Shown: positions 41,398 through 52,679, counted from the first letter of the stretch. The stretch is DNA of 64,000 nt from Elysia crispata (GCA_033675545.1 JAWDGP010003608.1:275613-339612); one strand, 5' to 3'. Made by a program: numbers and translations. The notes: generated from the letters alone by a model not told the origin.

Positions 41398-42019
41398 ACA
41401 AATAGACAGACAGACAGACAAACAAACAGACAGAAAGAGTCAGTTGAAAAACTCTGATACTAAACAGCCCTGTCTACCCTCGCGAAGGCAAAGAAACAGC
41501 ACAGAGCTTGTCAAGATCTTTTTTGAACGTGGACTGATCCAACTTAAGATCCAAGACGTATAACAATATATTTATATCGAATTTAACGTCAATTCTATAA
41601 CTTTTCGAGTTGTATGACTCTGTAAATTATGATCAGTAGAGTGGATGCTGAGATCATCCCGAGTGGAAGCATCTTGCAAAGACAATTTCCAAGGATATAA
41701 TCATAATTGCTTTGACCTTTGACCTACGTCAGTTATAACGTGTTAAGGAGTATGCCTCTGGGCCAACCCTATGGGTTTCTAATCATATCGATGAAATAGT
41801 AAAAGGGTGGGAGGGTGGGAACCAGTTAATATGCTCTATCGTTATTTCATCGTACAGAAAGAGAGATCGTCAAACATGTTGCGCTTTCCTGTGCCTTGTG
41901 TTCCGTGTGTCAGATAATCCTTGTCTTGGCAGGGGACAGAACTGTGAATATTTTTGTCTGTTCCTAAGGGACTCAGATTTGTTTATAGCCTCCCTTGAAA
42001 CTTTAACTCCAAACGGTGC
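41004..42019. other. Unique intronic segment around the GA tract
   Basis: No supported gene or RNA. Confidence 0.5.
41358..41440. repeat. (GA)n then CAGACAGA
   Basis: Pure GA for 34 bases followed by imperfect CAGA/CAAA units. Confidence 0.93.
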
Positions 42020-42440
42020 TGAATTATAATATAGAGACATTTCGGACAGTACTGTATTATTAAACAGAGACACTTAAGACAGTGCTGTATTATAATATAG
42101 AGACCCTTAGGACAATGCTGTATTATAATATAGAGACACTTAAGAGAGTGCTGTATTGTAATATAGAGACACTGAAGACAGTGCTGTATTATAATATAGA
42201 GACACTGAAGACAGTGCTGTATTATAATTTAGACACACTTACGACAGTGCTGTATTATAATATAGAGACACTTAGGACAGTACTGTATTATTATAGAGAC
42301 ACTTAAGACAGTGTTGTATTTTAATATTTTAACATAGAGACATTTACAATAGTGCTGTATTATATTATTTTAATAAAGAGACTTATAAGACAGTGCTGTA
42401 TAATATTGTTTTAATACAGAGACATTTAGATAGTGCAGGA
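42020..42440. repeat. 33-bp minisatellite, about 12 copies
   Basis: The unit is cacttaagacagtgctgtat plus tataatatagaga. The 33-base period keeps an 11-residue repeat open for 74 codons. Confidence 0.94.
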
Positions 42441-42684
42441 AAAAAGAAGCTCCGATAGAATTTGAACACAAAGACATTACAGTATTTGAATAAGGAGGCA
42501 CTTCAGACAGTACTAGAAAATATGGGGCCGAGGGAGCTTAGATCGCATTGTAACAATAACGTATCTTCAACATGGCAGTGCATTGAAACTCAAGATAGTT
42601 CAGATATCACTTTCATATGGAGAAACTACAATATTTAAATATGGAGACAAGACACAAAACCAAGACAGTTTGGAGATTTAAAGC

Positions 42685-43054
42685 AAAATGATAGAGCATA
42701 TGTGTTATCATCTCAATAGCATGACACATGGATAGATTGATGATAGAGCATATGTGTTATCATCTCAGTAGCATGACACATGGATAGATTGATGATAGAG
42801 CATATGTGTTATCATCTCAAGAGCATGACACATGGATAGATTGATGATAGAGCATATGTGTTATCATCTCAATAGCATGACACATGGATAGATTGATGAT
42901 AGAGCATATGTGTTATCATCTCAGTAGCATGACACATGGATAGATTGATGATAGAGCATATGTGTTATCATCTCAATAGCATGACACATGGATAGATTGA
43001 TGATAGAGCATATGTGTTATCATCTCAATAGCATGACATATGGATAGATTGATG
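42685..43054. repeat. 52-bp minisatellite, 7 copies
   Basis: The unit is atagagcatatgtgttatca, tctcaatagcatgacacatg and gatagattgatg, nearly identical in all copies, which suggests a young array. Confidence 0.97.
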
Positions 43055-43139
43055 TAGAGAGCCTCAAATGATACACCGATATATTCAACGTAAAAGCAAA
43101 ACTGTGAGATCAACAAACGATCATATAACTATCATGACA

Positions 43140-43815
43140 GTTTGGTGCTATGTAGATCTTCTCTGCAAATACACACTGCATACAAAGTTATGATTGTGGA
43201 GTTCTACTCTACACAGTGACAGTGCACACAGTTAGAGCTCTATAAATACTTCATACAATGTTATGATTGTGGAGGTCTACTCTACACAGTGCCACACAGT
43301 TAGAGCTCTATAAATACTTCATACAATGTTATGATTGTGGAGTTCTACTCTACATAGTGACAGTGCACACAGTTAGAGCTCTATAAATACTTCATACAAT
43401 GTTATGATCGTGGAGGCCTACTCTACACAGTGCCACACAGTTAGAGCTCTATAAATACTTCATACAATGTTATGATCGTGGAGGCCTACTCTACACAGTG
43501 CCACACAGTCAGAGCTCTATAAATATTTTATTCAATGTTATGATTGTAGAGGCCTACTCTACACAGTGCCACACAGTTAGAGCTCTATAAATACTTCATA
43601 CAATGTTATGATTGTAGAGGCCTACTCTACACAGTGCAACTCAGTTAGAGCTCTATAAATACTTCATACAATGTTATGATTGTGTAGGCCTACTCTACAC
43701 AGCGCACAGAGTTAGAGTTCTATAAATACTTCATTCAATGTTATGATTGTGGAGGCCTACTCTACACAGAGTACACAGTTAGAGTTTAATACACACTTCA
43801 TACAATTTTATGATT
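43140..43815. repeat. About 68-bp minisatellite with a TATA-like core, 9 copies
   Basis: The unit contains gttagagctctataaatact, tcatacaatgttatgattgt and ggaggcctactctacacag. Most copies hold CTATAAATA, a perfect TATA-box match, in plus orientation. Confidence 0.95.
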
Positions 43816-44544
43816 GTGGCCGCTTGAAACATAGCATCCTGTGATCAACGTCTTTTAACAAAATAAGGAAGAGTTATGTTATCAAGTTGACTTTAGGTGG
43901 CAAGCCTTTGAGTTTTACGTTTTTATAGATTCATTTTAGAGAGCTTGGACGTTATGTCTAGGAAAATTTGGCTCAAGTCGATAAGGCAGAGTTCCAGGTT
44001 CTTTATAAGAACATTCGAGTCTACTCTCTAATCATTATGAAAATGTCGTGAGGAATAAATCCATTGTGAGTTTGTATTGTATGCATATCTTTGCGTATGC
44101 CATCTGTTAATAATAAAAGTATTCACATTCAACATTTAAAATAATGGAAATCTCTAATAATGAGATAAATGAAACATATGGCATAACACTGTTATACAAT
44201 TACATTGTGACCTTTGATACATATCACATATTACCAATATACGACTTTTAGACAAAAAGCAAATCACTGTTATACATTTCGGCAATTCAGACACAATTTA
44301 TTTAGACCCCGATTAAAGCGGGCCACATAAGGTTTAGCCATGGAATGTAAGACTTTATGTCACTGGAAGAACTTCGTGCCTCTGAGGATGAAGAGAGCGA
44401 CTGAGGATTGTTTCAGTGACCACCGGGACTGTTAGCGCTTTGAACTGAACAACAAACACAGAAAGTAAGTTTGCACTCCCTACTTGCTCAGCTCACACAT
44501 CTGAATGATGATTCTTGAACATTTTTGCGAGTCTTTTCTTTCTT
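43816..44544. other. Unique AT-rich intronic segment
   Basis: No supported feature. Confidence 0.5.
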
Positions 44545-45016
44545 TAAAGACGTTTCCTCATCTTCTTTCACTCCAGGGACAGAAGATCTCCTAGCTGGCT
44601 AATAGTGTTTTCTCATCTTCTTTCTCTCCAGGGACAGAAGATCTCCTAGCTGGCTAATAGTGTTTCCTCATCTTCTTTCTCTCCAGGGACAGAAGATCTC
44701 CTAGCTGGCTAATAGTGTTTTCTCATCTTCTTTCTCTCCAGGGACAGAAGATCTCCTAGCTGGCTAATAGTGTTTCCTCATCTTCTTTCTCTCCAGGGAC
44801 TGAAGATCTCCTAGCTGGCTAATAGTGTTTTTTCATCTTCTTTCTCTCCAGGTACAGAAGATCTCCTAGCTGGCTAATAGTGTTTCCTCATCTTCTTTCT
44901 CTCCAGGGACAGAAGATCTCCTAGCTGGCTAATAGCGTTTCCTCATCTTCTTTCTCTCCAGGGACAGAAGATCTCCTAGCTGGCTAATAGTGTTTTCTCA
45001 TCTTCTTTCTCTCCAG
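44545..45016 (+). repeat. 55-bp minisatellite made of exon-4 splice-acceptor copies
   Basis: Each unit is cctcatcttctttctctcca-g, then ggacagaagatctcctagct and ggctaatagtgttt. AG dinucleotides of the eight decoy acceptors end at 44576, 44631, 44686, 44741, 44796, 44851, 44906 and 44961. The genuine one ends at 45016, in the same 55-base register. Each decoy keeps the pyrimidine tract and usually the first six exon bases (ggacag). Confidence 0.98.
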
Positions 45017-45179
45017 GGACAGCAAGATTGCGCAGCTTCTGAGAGACTCACTAGGCAATCTCTCGTGCCGGACGTGCATGATTGCTCACGTGAGCTCCGC
45101 CGTGCCGCACTACAACGAGAGCTTACAGGTCATTCAGCTGGCGGCCAGAATACACAGGATGAAGCGACGGCGGGCAAAG
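45017..45179 (+). CDS. KIF26: KIF26 exon 4 of window: end of motor, loop 12 to alpha-6
   Basis: The acceptor is tcttctttctctccag and the donor gtcagt. One base completes the Arg codon split with exon 3, giving HVPH-RDSKIAQLLRDSLGN, the microtubule-binding loop-12/alpha-5 signature that in other kinesins reads VPYRDSKLTxLLxDSLGG. It continues SCRTCMIAHVSSAVPHYNES and LQVIQLAARIHRMK, equal to the last motor strand and helix alpha-6, then basic RRRAK. It ends in phase 0. Eight further copies of this exon's acceptor lie in the 55-bp array just upstream. Reading from the nearest decoy shifts the frame and makes a different, meaningless ORF over this exon. Confidence 0.95.
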
Positions 45180-45220
45180 GTCAGTAGGTCACTCTCATCT
45201 GGTGGTGCGCATGCTCAACG

Positions 45221-45270
<50 letters not shown>

Positions 45271-45618
45271 GTATGTATCTATGTGTGTATATAGATAGAT
45301 AGATATTCAGAGATAATAGAGTTTGGATCCTAACATACTTCACTGAACTGCTGAAAGAAGGACGTAAACTGGCTTGTAGAATTCATGTTGAACATGTAGA
45401 CTTGTCATTGTGCAAATCATTTCTTCACAGTGTCTGCTGTTTGTATTGAATACATTTCGAGACAAAACAAAATTAGTTTTCGGTAATTCTTTGTTTCTCT
45501 GTTCTACATTGTGTGTGTGACATGCGGTAAGAATTTTTACCCTCTGGAATTAACCCCTCTTCTAACCACTCATTCTCACTTGTTACCACTTCCCCTCCCC
45601 CCTCTCCTGATCTCCAAG
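45180..45618. other. KIF26 intron 4 with (TA)n at 45222-45262
   Basis: A 439-bp intron with a TA run of about 20 units and a GATA run near 45290. It ends in a C/T-rich tract and the tandem acceptor aagcag. Confidence 0.9.
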
Positions 45619-48600
45619 CAGTTTTCAAGCACGAGCTCTGAGGACAGCTCCACCGATGGCGACGCCAAGTTCCGGCGACCATATCGCGGTCTGCGCATGG
45701 GCACTCTTCGTGAGGACGTCTTGTACTCCTCCTCTCACTCCGACCCAGATTACACGTCCAGCAGTGAACAGTCATGTGATACGGTTATCTACATCGGCGC
45801 CAACGGTCAGTCTCTCAGTGACCGCGAACTCACTGACAACGAGGGTCCCCCTCGCCATGTGCCTCGCACAAACCCGCGCCTCCCACGGCGGCCTAGTGGA
45901 TCAAGGTCGTCTGGAGATGACTCGGACAGTGGCCGGAGTGTGCGGTCCATGCGGAGCGGCGATTCAGGGCGGCTGCCCATGAGACGCCTTATGTCATCCT
46001 CCCCTACACCACCTGGACTGGTCAAGGTTGGACCTCAGTCCATGCCAGGTTCGCCCAAATCTGGCCTCGTCAAGATGGCTCAACGGATGGGCATGCAGTC
46101 CAGTCTTGCTGGATCTGACGGAGGCTCATTGGCCGAGGGAAGACCGACCAAGATTCACTGCCACTCGTCGCAGAGCAAGTTGGCCAAGGCGATCCACGAC
46201 AAGACGGAGCCGATGCCGGGCGAGCAGTGGATTGACGGGCCTGGCGCGGCGATCTACCCCGAACCAGCCCACTCTGAGATGTGGGTGGATGGGCCACAGG
46301 CGTTTGTTGTGCAGCACCAGACTGGAGCGGTCTCAAAACTTACGCAACCAACATCCTCTTCGTCATCATCCCCCGGGCAGCAGATTCATCGTGCAGAAAA
46401 GACACCCACGTCAACTGCAACGCCTTTGTCCACACCGCAGGCACATCATCACCATCACCGGTCCGAGTCCTTATCTTCCCGGAGTCGACTCGCCCCTAAA
46501 AAAGTGAACGCAGAGGAACACTGGGTGGACGGCCCTCGAGAGATGATTGCGACGGACAGCGCATCTGTGCAACCCATGCACACAACCTGTAAGACAACAG
46601 AAGCAGCGAACGACCCGATCAAATTGGGCCCTCATCAGAGCTCCAAATCTATGGTCTCCACGGGCGTCAACGAGAAAGCTCTCAAGCAGGCCCTCGCCAA
46701 ACATATTCTGGATACGAAAGACAGAACGGACAGACATCAGAGTGTGGACAGCGACAGTTCCTTGATGGTAGAAGCGGCTGAATCTCGCCCTGTAAGCTTT
46801 ACCAGTAGCGAGGGCCACCAATGTAAAGAATCGTCCACCCCATCGGGTGGAAAGGAGCGGACGTCTGAGGAGCAGAGCAAGCCAGGAGCCAGCTCGACAG
46901 GCACTAAGTGTAGCAAGCTGGACTCCGCCCATGCCCCAAGGCTGCAGAAGTGCCAGCTACCCGGTTCGTCCAGCCCGACTCACCGTGTGGCGCAGTGGAT
47001 CAAGTCTGTAGCAAGTGAGCAAGGTGGCGTTCAGGAAATATCTTGTTCCAGTTCTGTCTCTGCAATCACCAAACAGCCTGGACAAGTGTGTTCTACCCCT
47101 GCCCAAATGACTCCGCATGCAGTCTCTTCTGTGGCCATGGCCGACGCGGAGACGAACACTGAACATGACTCAGACTTTGAGCGACTGGCCGAGGAGAACG
47201 GCGTGAGATCCTCCAGCAGTGATGAGAGCCCAGTCAACTCCCCGCCAACCGCCGCTGAAGGGTCGCTTAAGCCGGATGTAAATTTTGTCAGATGTAAGGA
47301 AAGTAAGTGCAATAATATCCTACTGGACACTAGTCTGGACAGCAGTTTTGATACCTCTATGACGATGAATGCCGAGTGTGTATACGAGATGGAAGTCGAG
47401 GAAAGACTGGACTTCATGAAAGCCAAAGATGGCTCTAGGCTGGCTGCCGACGTGGACAACGAAACCTTTAGTAGCCAATCGTGCAGCAACCGAGACCCTG
47501 AGGAGACCGAGCGAGATGCTCAAGCCTCAGAAATCGAGTCGCTCCTGGTGCAGCACACCAAGGCCCTCACTGAGTCCCGTCAAACAGCCCAGATCAACAG
47601 ACACCTGGCCCGGGCTGGCAAGACTTGCCCTGGACGGGAACCCTCACCAGACTTGTCCGACTGCGACAACAGTGGAGGAATGGGAGTCGGGAAACCACTT
47701 CTGAGTCGGAAACCTGATGGAGCATCCAACCCTAATCTATTAAAACTCTGTTCTGAGGAGGGTAGCCTACATCAACATCAGCAGCAACACTTCTATCAAA
47801 ACCCACTTGAGACGATGTACGTTACGACCGCCAACAGTGGTAATGTTTTAGAGTCTACCTCGTCCAAAGACTATGACAGTTGTTTATGTGATAATGAAGA
47901 GCTATTTCGCGACAAGGGGAGCTTGGAGGAAGACCATGGAGCAGGCGGGGGCACGGCCAGGTTAGCAGCAAAGGACAAACCTCCACTTTCGGGGAGACAA
48001 CAGCCGTCCACCGAGAGGCAGCAGCAGCAAAGTAGTCTCTCGAGGCCGAGTATTTCAACATCATCATCCCGCTCTATCTACTGCACCGCCAAACCGCTGT
48101 ATCATTCAAATCCCAAAGAGTTCGTATCGAAATCTCCTGCAAGCTCCTCTCCCTCTTTGTGTCATGGCGGCGGAAAGGTCTCCAGTCCAAGAGCAAAGAG
48201 CAAGTTCTCCCGCGGGTCAGAGATTTCCAACGGTTCTCCTTGTTGTTCTTCATCCTCAGGCATGTCACACAGCCCACTGTCGTCTGCCACCTCGTCTCCT
48301 CTTGTTTCTTCGTCGACAGCTTCAAAGTCCTCCTCTTGTTCCCCGGCACCGCTCAAATCATCAGGGAAAGGGGTGAATCCAGGCCCGCCAAACAAAACCC
48401 CTACCTTCTGCTCTCCTAAATCATCATCACCGTCTGCAAAAGACAAGACGAGAAAGAAGGACAAAGATAAAGATGGCAGTAAAAGCACTTGCCCCCGCAC
48501 TGCTCATTTGTCCACTACAGGCACCCACAAGGGCAAGGGGAATGACTCTGACAGTGGCAACGATAGCGGAATTGTAACCAACGAGCAACGGCTTCTCTCC

Positions 48601-48668
48601 CCTTATGCCACTGTGACCAAACCTCGCGCACAGAGTCACTCCAGTAGCGGTCATGGAAGTGATAATAG
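45619..48668 (+). CDS. KIF26: KIF26 exon 5 of window: large disordered tail exon
   Basis: One 3,050-bp exon of 1,016 codons plus two bases, phase 0 in and phase 2 out, donor gtaagt. Codons about 42-80 carry DPDYTSSSEQSCDTVIYIG and ELTDNEGPP, the block that follows the motor in vertebrate KIF26. Three Trp motifs follow: WIDGP at codon 204, WVDGP at 222 and WVDGP at 302. Codons 276-280 are five His, and the middle is Ser, Pro, Gln and acidic rich. A Lys/Asp basic cluster (KDKTRKKDKDKDGSK) is near codon 941, and the exon ends SSSGHGSDN. No folded domain is seen; it is a scaffold-like disordered region with many Ser-Pro sites. The acceptor is a tandem aagcag, so the exon may also start at 45622, dropping one Gln. 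No other frame or the minus strand here looks real. Confidence 0.95.
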
Positions 48669-49204
48669 GTAAGTGTCTGCACAGTGGGACTTCAATGGGA
48701 CTGGGAATCTGCAGTTAAAAAATTGAGATAGGATCTTAATCTCAGTCAGTACGTTGTAAAAAGTTCAAAATTATTGCTTTTGCTTTGGTTTTATCTACGT
48801 TGTAATCATTTAATTATTTTAAGTTTCCTTTCCTTGGCCCAGGCTGATAAGAATAAAAGTTATCCTGGTATTTGTTACGAATTAAAAGAATGTCCACTGG
48901 GATGCCAAGGGCATTGGCGAAAGTAATAATAGAAGTAACTATGATGATAGACGAGGTGGCAATGTTAATGACTTGGAAATACAAATAATAAATTCATCAA
49001 CAGTGAGAATTATGAGGAGATATTATAGTACAGATATTTTGAAAATGAGTATTAACCAGGATCACCAATACTGTAATTAATATGTGAGTGGAAAGGAATA
49101 CCACATTTGGTAACGGGTTTGTGGATTGTAAGGGGAAATAATGTAATCTTGCAAGGTTCTATGCTAGTACAATAAAATGGGACATAAAGTCTCGCAACTG
49201 AGTG
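48669..49204. other. First half of KIF26 intron 5
   Basis: Unique AT-rich sequence; nothing recognised. Confidence 0.6.
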
Positions 49205-49580
49205 TCTCATTATTGTTTAATTTGGAAGTCAGGACAAACCAGCATCGATTGCCCAATGATGATACAATGTGTTAGTCATGATAAACCAGCATTGAGTGCC
49301 CAGTGATCCTACAATGTGTTAGTCATGATAAACCAGCATTGAGTGTCCAATGATCTTACAATGTGTTAGTCAGGATAAATCAGCATTGGGTGTCCAATGA
49401 TCATACAATGTGTTAGTCAGGATAAACTAATATTTCGTGTTTTATGATAATACAATTTGTATTATGATAAATCAGCATTGAGTGTCCACTGTTCAAACAA
49501 TGTATTAGTCAGGATAAATCAGCATTGAGTGCCCAATGATCATATAATGCGTTTGTCAGGATAGACTAACATTTAGTGTT
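49205..49580. repeat. About 47-bp minisatellite, 8 copies
   Basis: The unit is aaccagcattgagtgcccaa plus tgatcatacaatgtgttagtcaggat split over the repeat boundary, with diverged copies. It lies within intron 5. Confidence 0.92.
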
Positions 49581-49702
49581 CTTTTATAATACAATTTTAT
49601 GCCAAACGATAAACGACTCTGAGGGAATATTGTCACTGAAACACTGACTAATGATTAAATGCCGAGAGTTGAAATTGTTTGTGTTTACCCCTCACCTTGC
49701 AG

Positions 49703-49890
49703 TACGATCAGCACTGAGGTCCACCCGGGCCACTCGCGGCCAGGTGTGAAGGGCGAGACCGTGCACGGAGGGACCAGCAGCGGCTATGAGAGCATGTTGC
49801 GGGATAGTGAGGCCGGCACATCATCCGACCACGAGGAGACGGGCAGTGAGTCTTCCACCGACCGCAAGAAGGGATCCAAGCGGAATAAAG
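49703..49890 (+). CDS. KIF26: KIF26 exon 6 of window: SSGYES tail block
   Basis: The acceptor is ctcaccttgcag and the donor gtgagc. It completes a Ser codon (AG|T) and ends in phase 1. It encodes STISTEVHPGHSRPGVKGE and then GGTSSGYESMLRDSEAGTSS, followed by an acidic/Ser stretch and KKGSKRNK. The SSGYES(M/V)xRDSEA block is one of the best conserved tail segments of KIF26 across animals and directly follows GHGSDN there too, which supports the exon order. The basic end could be a microtubule- or nucleus-directed signal (inference). Confidence 0.93.
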
Positions 49891-50044
49891 GTGAGCTGTG
49901 CCTGTCTTTACTCTCCTCTTCTTTCGTCAGAAATCTGGGCAGTAAATAATGCAGCCTGAACTGATGTAAAGGGACGATAATTGATCCTAAGATTGTTTCG
50001 TAGCAACCCTGTTTATCTATGCGGTCTTTAGCGTCATTTCCTGT

Positions 50045-50310
50045 CATCCTTAACATTCTGTGTTTACCATCCTCAATATTCTTTGTTTACCATCCTGAAC
50101 ATTCTGTGTTTACCATCCTCAATATTCTTTGTTTACCATCCTTAACATTCTGTGTTTACCATCCTCAATATTCTTTGTTTACCACCCTGAACATTCTGTG
50201 TTTACCCTCCTCAACATTCTGAGCTTACCATCTTGAACATTCTGTGTTTACCCTCCTCAACATTCTGTGCTTACCATACTGAACATTCTTTGCTCATCCT
50301 CAACATTCTG
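50045..50310 (+). repeat. 23-bp minisatellite running into the exon-7 acceptor
   Basis: The unit is cattctgtgtttaccatcct plus caa or gaa, about 12 copies. The last unit reads cattctgtgttttccag and is the real acceptor of exon 7, so the splice site differs from a repeat unit by only a few bases (gtttaccat to gttttccag). Confidence 0.94.
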
Positions 50311-50320
50311 TGTTTTCCAG

Positions 50321-50541
50321 GAACCAGAAGAAGTCGGTCTGCTCCAGCCCGCTCCCCGGACAGCTCCCCGCCATCATCCAGTCAGCCGAGCCAGGCTGGA
50401 AGTAGGTCAGCAGGTCCAGCCCATCGGGCCTGGGTGGACACTCGCCACCTGCAGAAGGTTCTGGACGAGCCCCTGGAGCTAAAGAACTATGACAGTGAGG
50501 AAGTCGAGAGGCTGGCCAGACGGAGGCCAGAGGAGAATGAG
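50321..50541 (+). CDS. KIF26: KIF26 exon 7 of window: AWVDTRHL/EEVERLARRR block
   Basis: The acceptor is ctgtgttttccag and the donor gtgagt. It completes a Gly codon (G|GA), then 73 codons in phase 0. It opens with Arg/Ser/Pro-rich sequence, then AWVDTRHLQKVLDEPLELKN and YDSEEVERLARRRPEENE. In vertebrate KIF26 the matching region reads WVDGP...EPFEI..YEIDDVERLQRRR, so Trp-Val-Asp, the EP-hydrophobic pair and the (D/E)xVERLxRRR are shared; here the Gly-Pro after WVD is replaced by Thr-Arg. The 23-bp minisatellite upstream grades directly into this acceptor. Confidence 0.92.
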
Positions 50542-50821
50542 GTGAGTCATGCTGTGCTGAGCGTTGTTATAAATAGAAGAACATTTCTGAAAACTATTAT
50601 GTGCTTATTTTGATGTTGTTGTTTTCTTTTGGGGTTTGGTTGTATGCAGCATCAATATTCTTTAACGTTTTTTTTATAATTTTTTTTTTGCTCGGGTTTT
50701 GGTGGGTTTTTTTTTTCATGCTAAAACATCTGTTCCTTAAGCGATAAACAATCCATGTGGTTTCCTCGACATAACGCCCCTTTTTGTGTTTAGCTAAAGT
50801 TAAACTTTGTGCCTCTTGCAG

Positions 50822-50998
50822 AGCACAGCGTTGCTGGAGGGAAGATCCAAAAACGGCTCTGTGAGGTTCGAGGCTGGTTCAGACGATGGCACCCCGCCGC
50901 GGAATAGGATCGAGATAGACCGGCACGGTTGGGCGTTTGACTGTAAGATGTTTCTGTGTTTCTCCTGCAAATCCAAGCAAGCTGCTACAGATGTATAG
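50822..50998 (+). CDS. KIF26: KIF26 exon 8 of window: possible C-terminal exon
   Basis: The acceptor is gtgcctcttgcag and the phase-0 join follows exon 7. It reads STALLEGRSKNGSVRFEAG, SDDGTPPRNRIEIDRHGWAF and DCKMFLCFSCKSKQAATDV, then TAG at 50996-50998. The acceptor and frame make it a good exon, but its C-terminus is unlike the vertebrate end, which has a longer charged helical segment after VERLQRRR. A strong donor, T|gtaagatg, lies inside at 50942/50943. So the exon may be longer-lived only as an alternative last exon, with the main isoform splicing on from Asp-T(phase 1). The short Cys-rich tail (CKMFLCFSCK) would belong only to the read-through form. Confidence 0.6.
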   Translation, partial: STALLEGRSKNGSVRFEAGSDDGTPPRNRIEIDRHGWAFDCKMFLCFSCKSKQAATDV

Positions 50999-52641
50999 GA
51001 CTGATGCAGATATTAAGTACTCCAAGATAGGAATGTCCCATTACTAATGCAGATGTTTAGGACTCCAAGATGAGCATGTACTAACACTGATTTAAACGCA
51101 TAAGACTCAAAGAGAGATCTTTTCTAACAAACTGTCCAGATGCTCAGAACTCCAGCCTAGACATATATGCATTCTAACACGTTGTACAGATGTTTAGGAC
51201 TCGGATGTAGACAATTCCTAGTAAACTGACATAAAGGAATATAAGATCGACAAACCCTTGTACACTGTTAGGTTTTGGTAGAACTTCTAAGGCGAGAAGT
51301 CTCATCTTTCTGTCAACTGTGTGTTTTAGTCTAACATTAAAACAGAAAAAAGCCTTGATAGTTGAGACAGTTGTGTTGGTTTCTAAGGGCAGGGGGGGGG
51401 GGGGGCATGTGTAGTCTGTTCGTCTGTTCCATAGAGTTAGAGAAACAAGGCTATGAGAGAGCACGCCAGGGCTGGTGGAAGTAAGCCATCGGGAACAAGA
51501 GACAGTCGACCAAAGTCAGAAGGTCTAAGTATAAAGATAGAGGAAGTCTTGGAGTAAATCATCGCTGTATCTTGGAATACTTTTGAGACAGTTTGATTTC
51601 AATCAGACCTTACGGATATCAACTGAGACGCTTCATTGTTGTTTGATTGTGCTGCCCTACATCTGTCCTTCTACTGGTGCAGGCTACAATCAGTTGATAC
51701 ACTGCGACCTCCTACTAGTTACACTCTTCTTAATGACTGCACACATTTTGCTGATGTGTCCAACTTTATGCAATAGCTCTCTCTAAATACTTCTGTTACT
51801 TTCAACTGCTGCTTCACCTGGCGAAGGTAGAGAATGGTTCTTTAGGGAAACCTTAGATTTTGTATTATAAAAGTTGAATACAATTGTTATGAATGTATGG
51901 TATGGGCCATGATATTATCTATAGCAATTTTTCTTAATTTTTACTCAAGTGTCATTTAACTTTGTTTGTAATAAAGTGTAAACATATATCTGTATAAAGG
52001 TTAGTCTTTGTGGGAATTTTATCGTGTTATTAAAAGGAACCCACAGGGCAGGTGGATAATAATTCAAGTGTATAAAGTTTTTAATGTTATATGGTGACTG
52101 CAATTGAATGCTGTACAAGTGTATAGACTTAAAGTTACATGCATGCAAAGAAGTCTCAACTTATACTATTTTTTTATGCTGATTTATTAGCATCTGTTGC
52201 AAGCTGACAAATTCAAGTACGAGTTTGCGGGGTTTTTTTTTCATTAAACATTAGCCAGTATCGCCAACTAGTTGTCTGCAAACATTACGTTACCTGGTAT
52301 ATGTCTTAATTTATTGTGTTTTATTACTTTTATCTAGTATTAGCTCGTGTTGTGAGCAGGCCTGTCTGCAAATCAGACAAGATATATGTATATCAATAGC
52401 AATATTTTACTGTACACAGTGGAAATTGATCAATATATCTCCGCTTTGTTCCCAAGTAAGATAGTTTTGGGAGCTTCCAGAAGATCACTGAGCACAGTGT
52501 GAGCAGGACAAGATGACCATGGTCTACTCCACTCTTCTCCTCTTGAGTTAATGTCTTCATCAAGTCAGCTCTGTGCCAAGCTCTTAGATGTAAGGGGGTG
52601 AATATAAAAGGAGGATAAGAACCTGCGATTTTTTTTGTTTC

Positions 52642-52679
<38 letters not shown>

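Noticed and set aside
44990-45187. 65-codon ORF across the exon-4 acceptor
   Set aside because: It is the frame produced by the nearest decoy acceptor and lacks kinesin sequence.
46028-48500. Other-frame and minus-strand ORFs over exon 5
   Set aside because: Shadows of the real KIF26 tail frame, which alone carries the conserved blocks and joins in phase at both ends.
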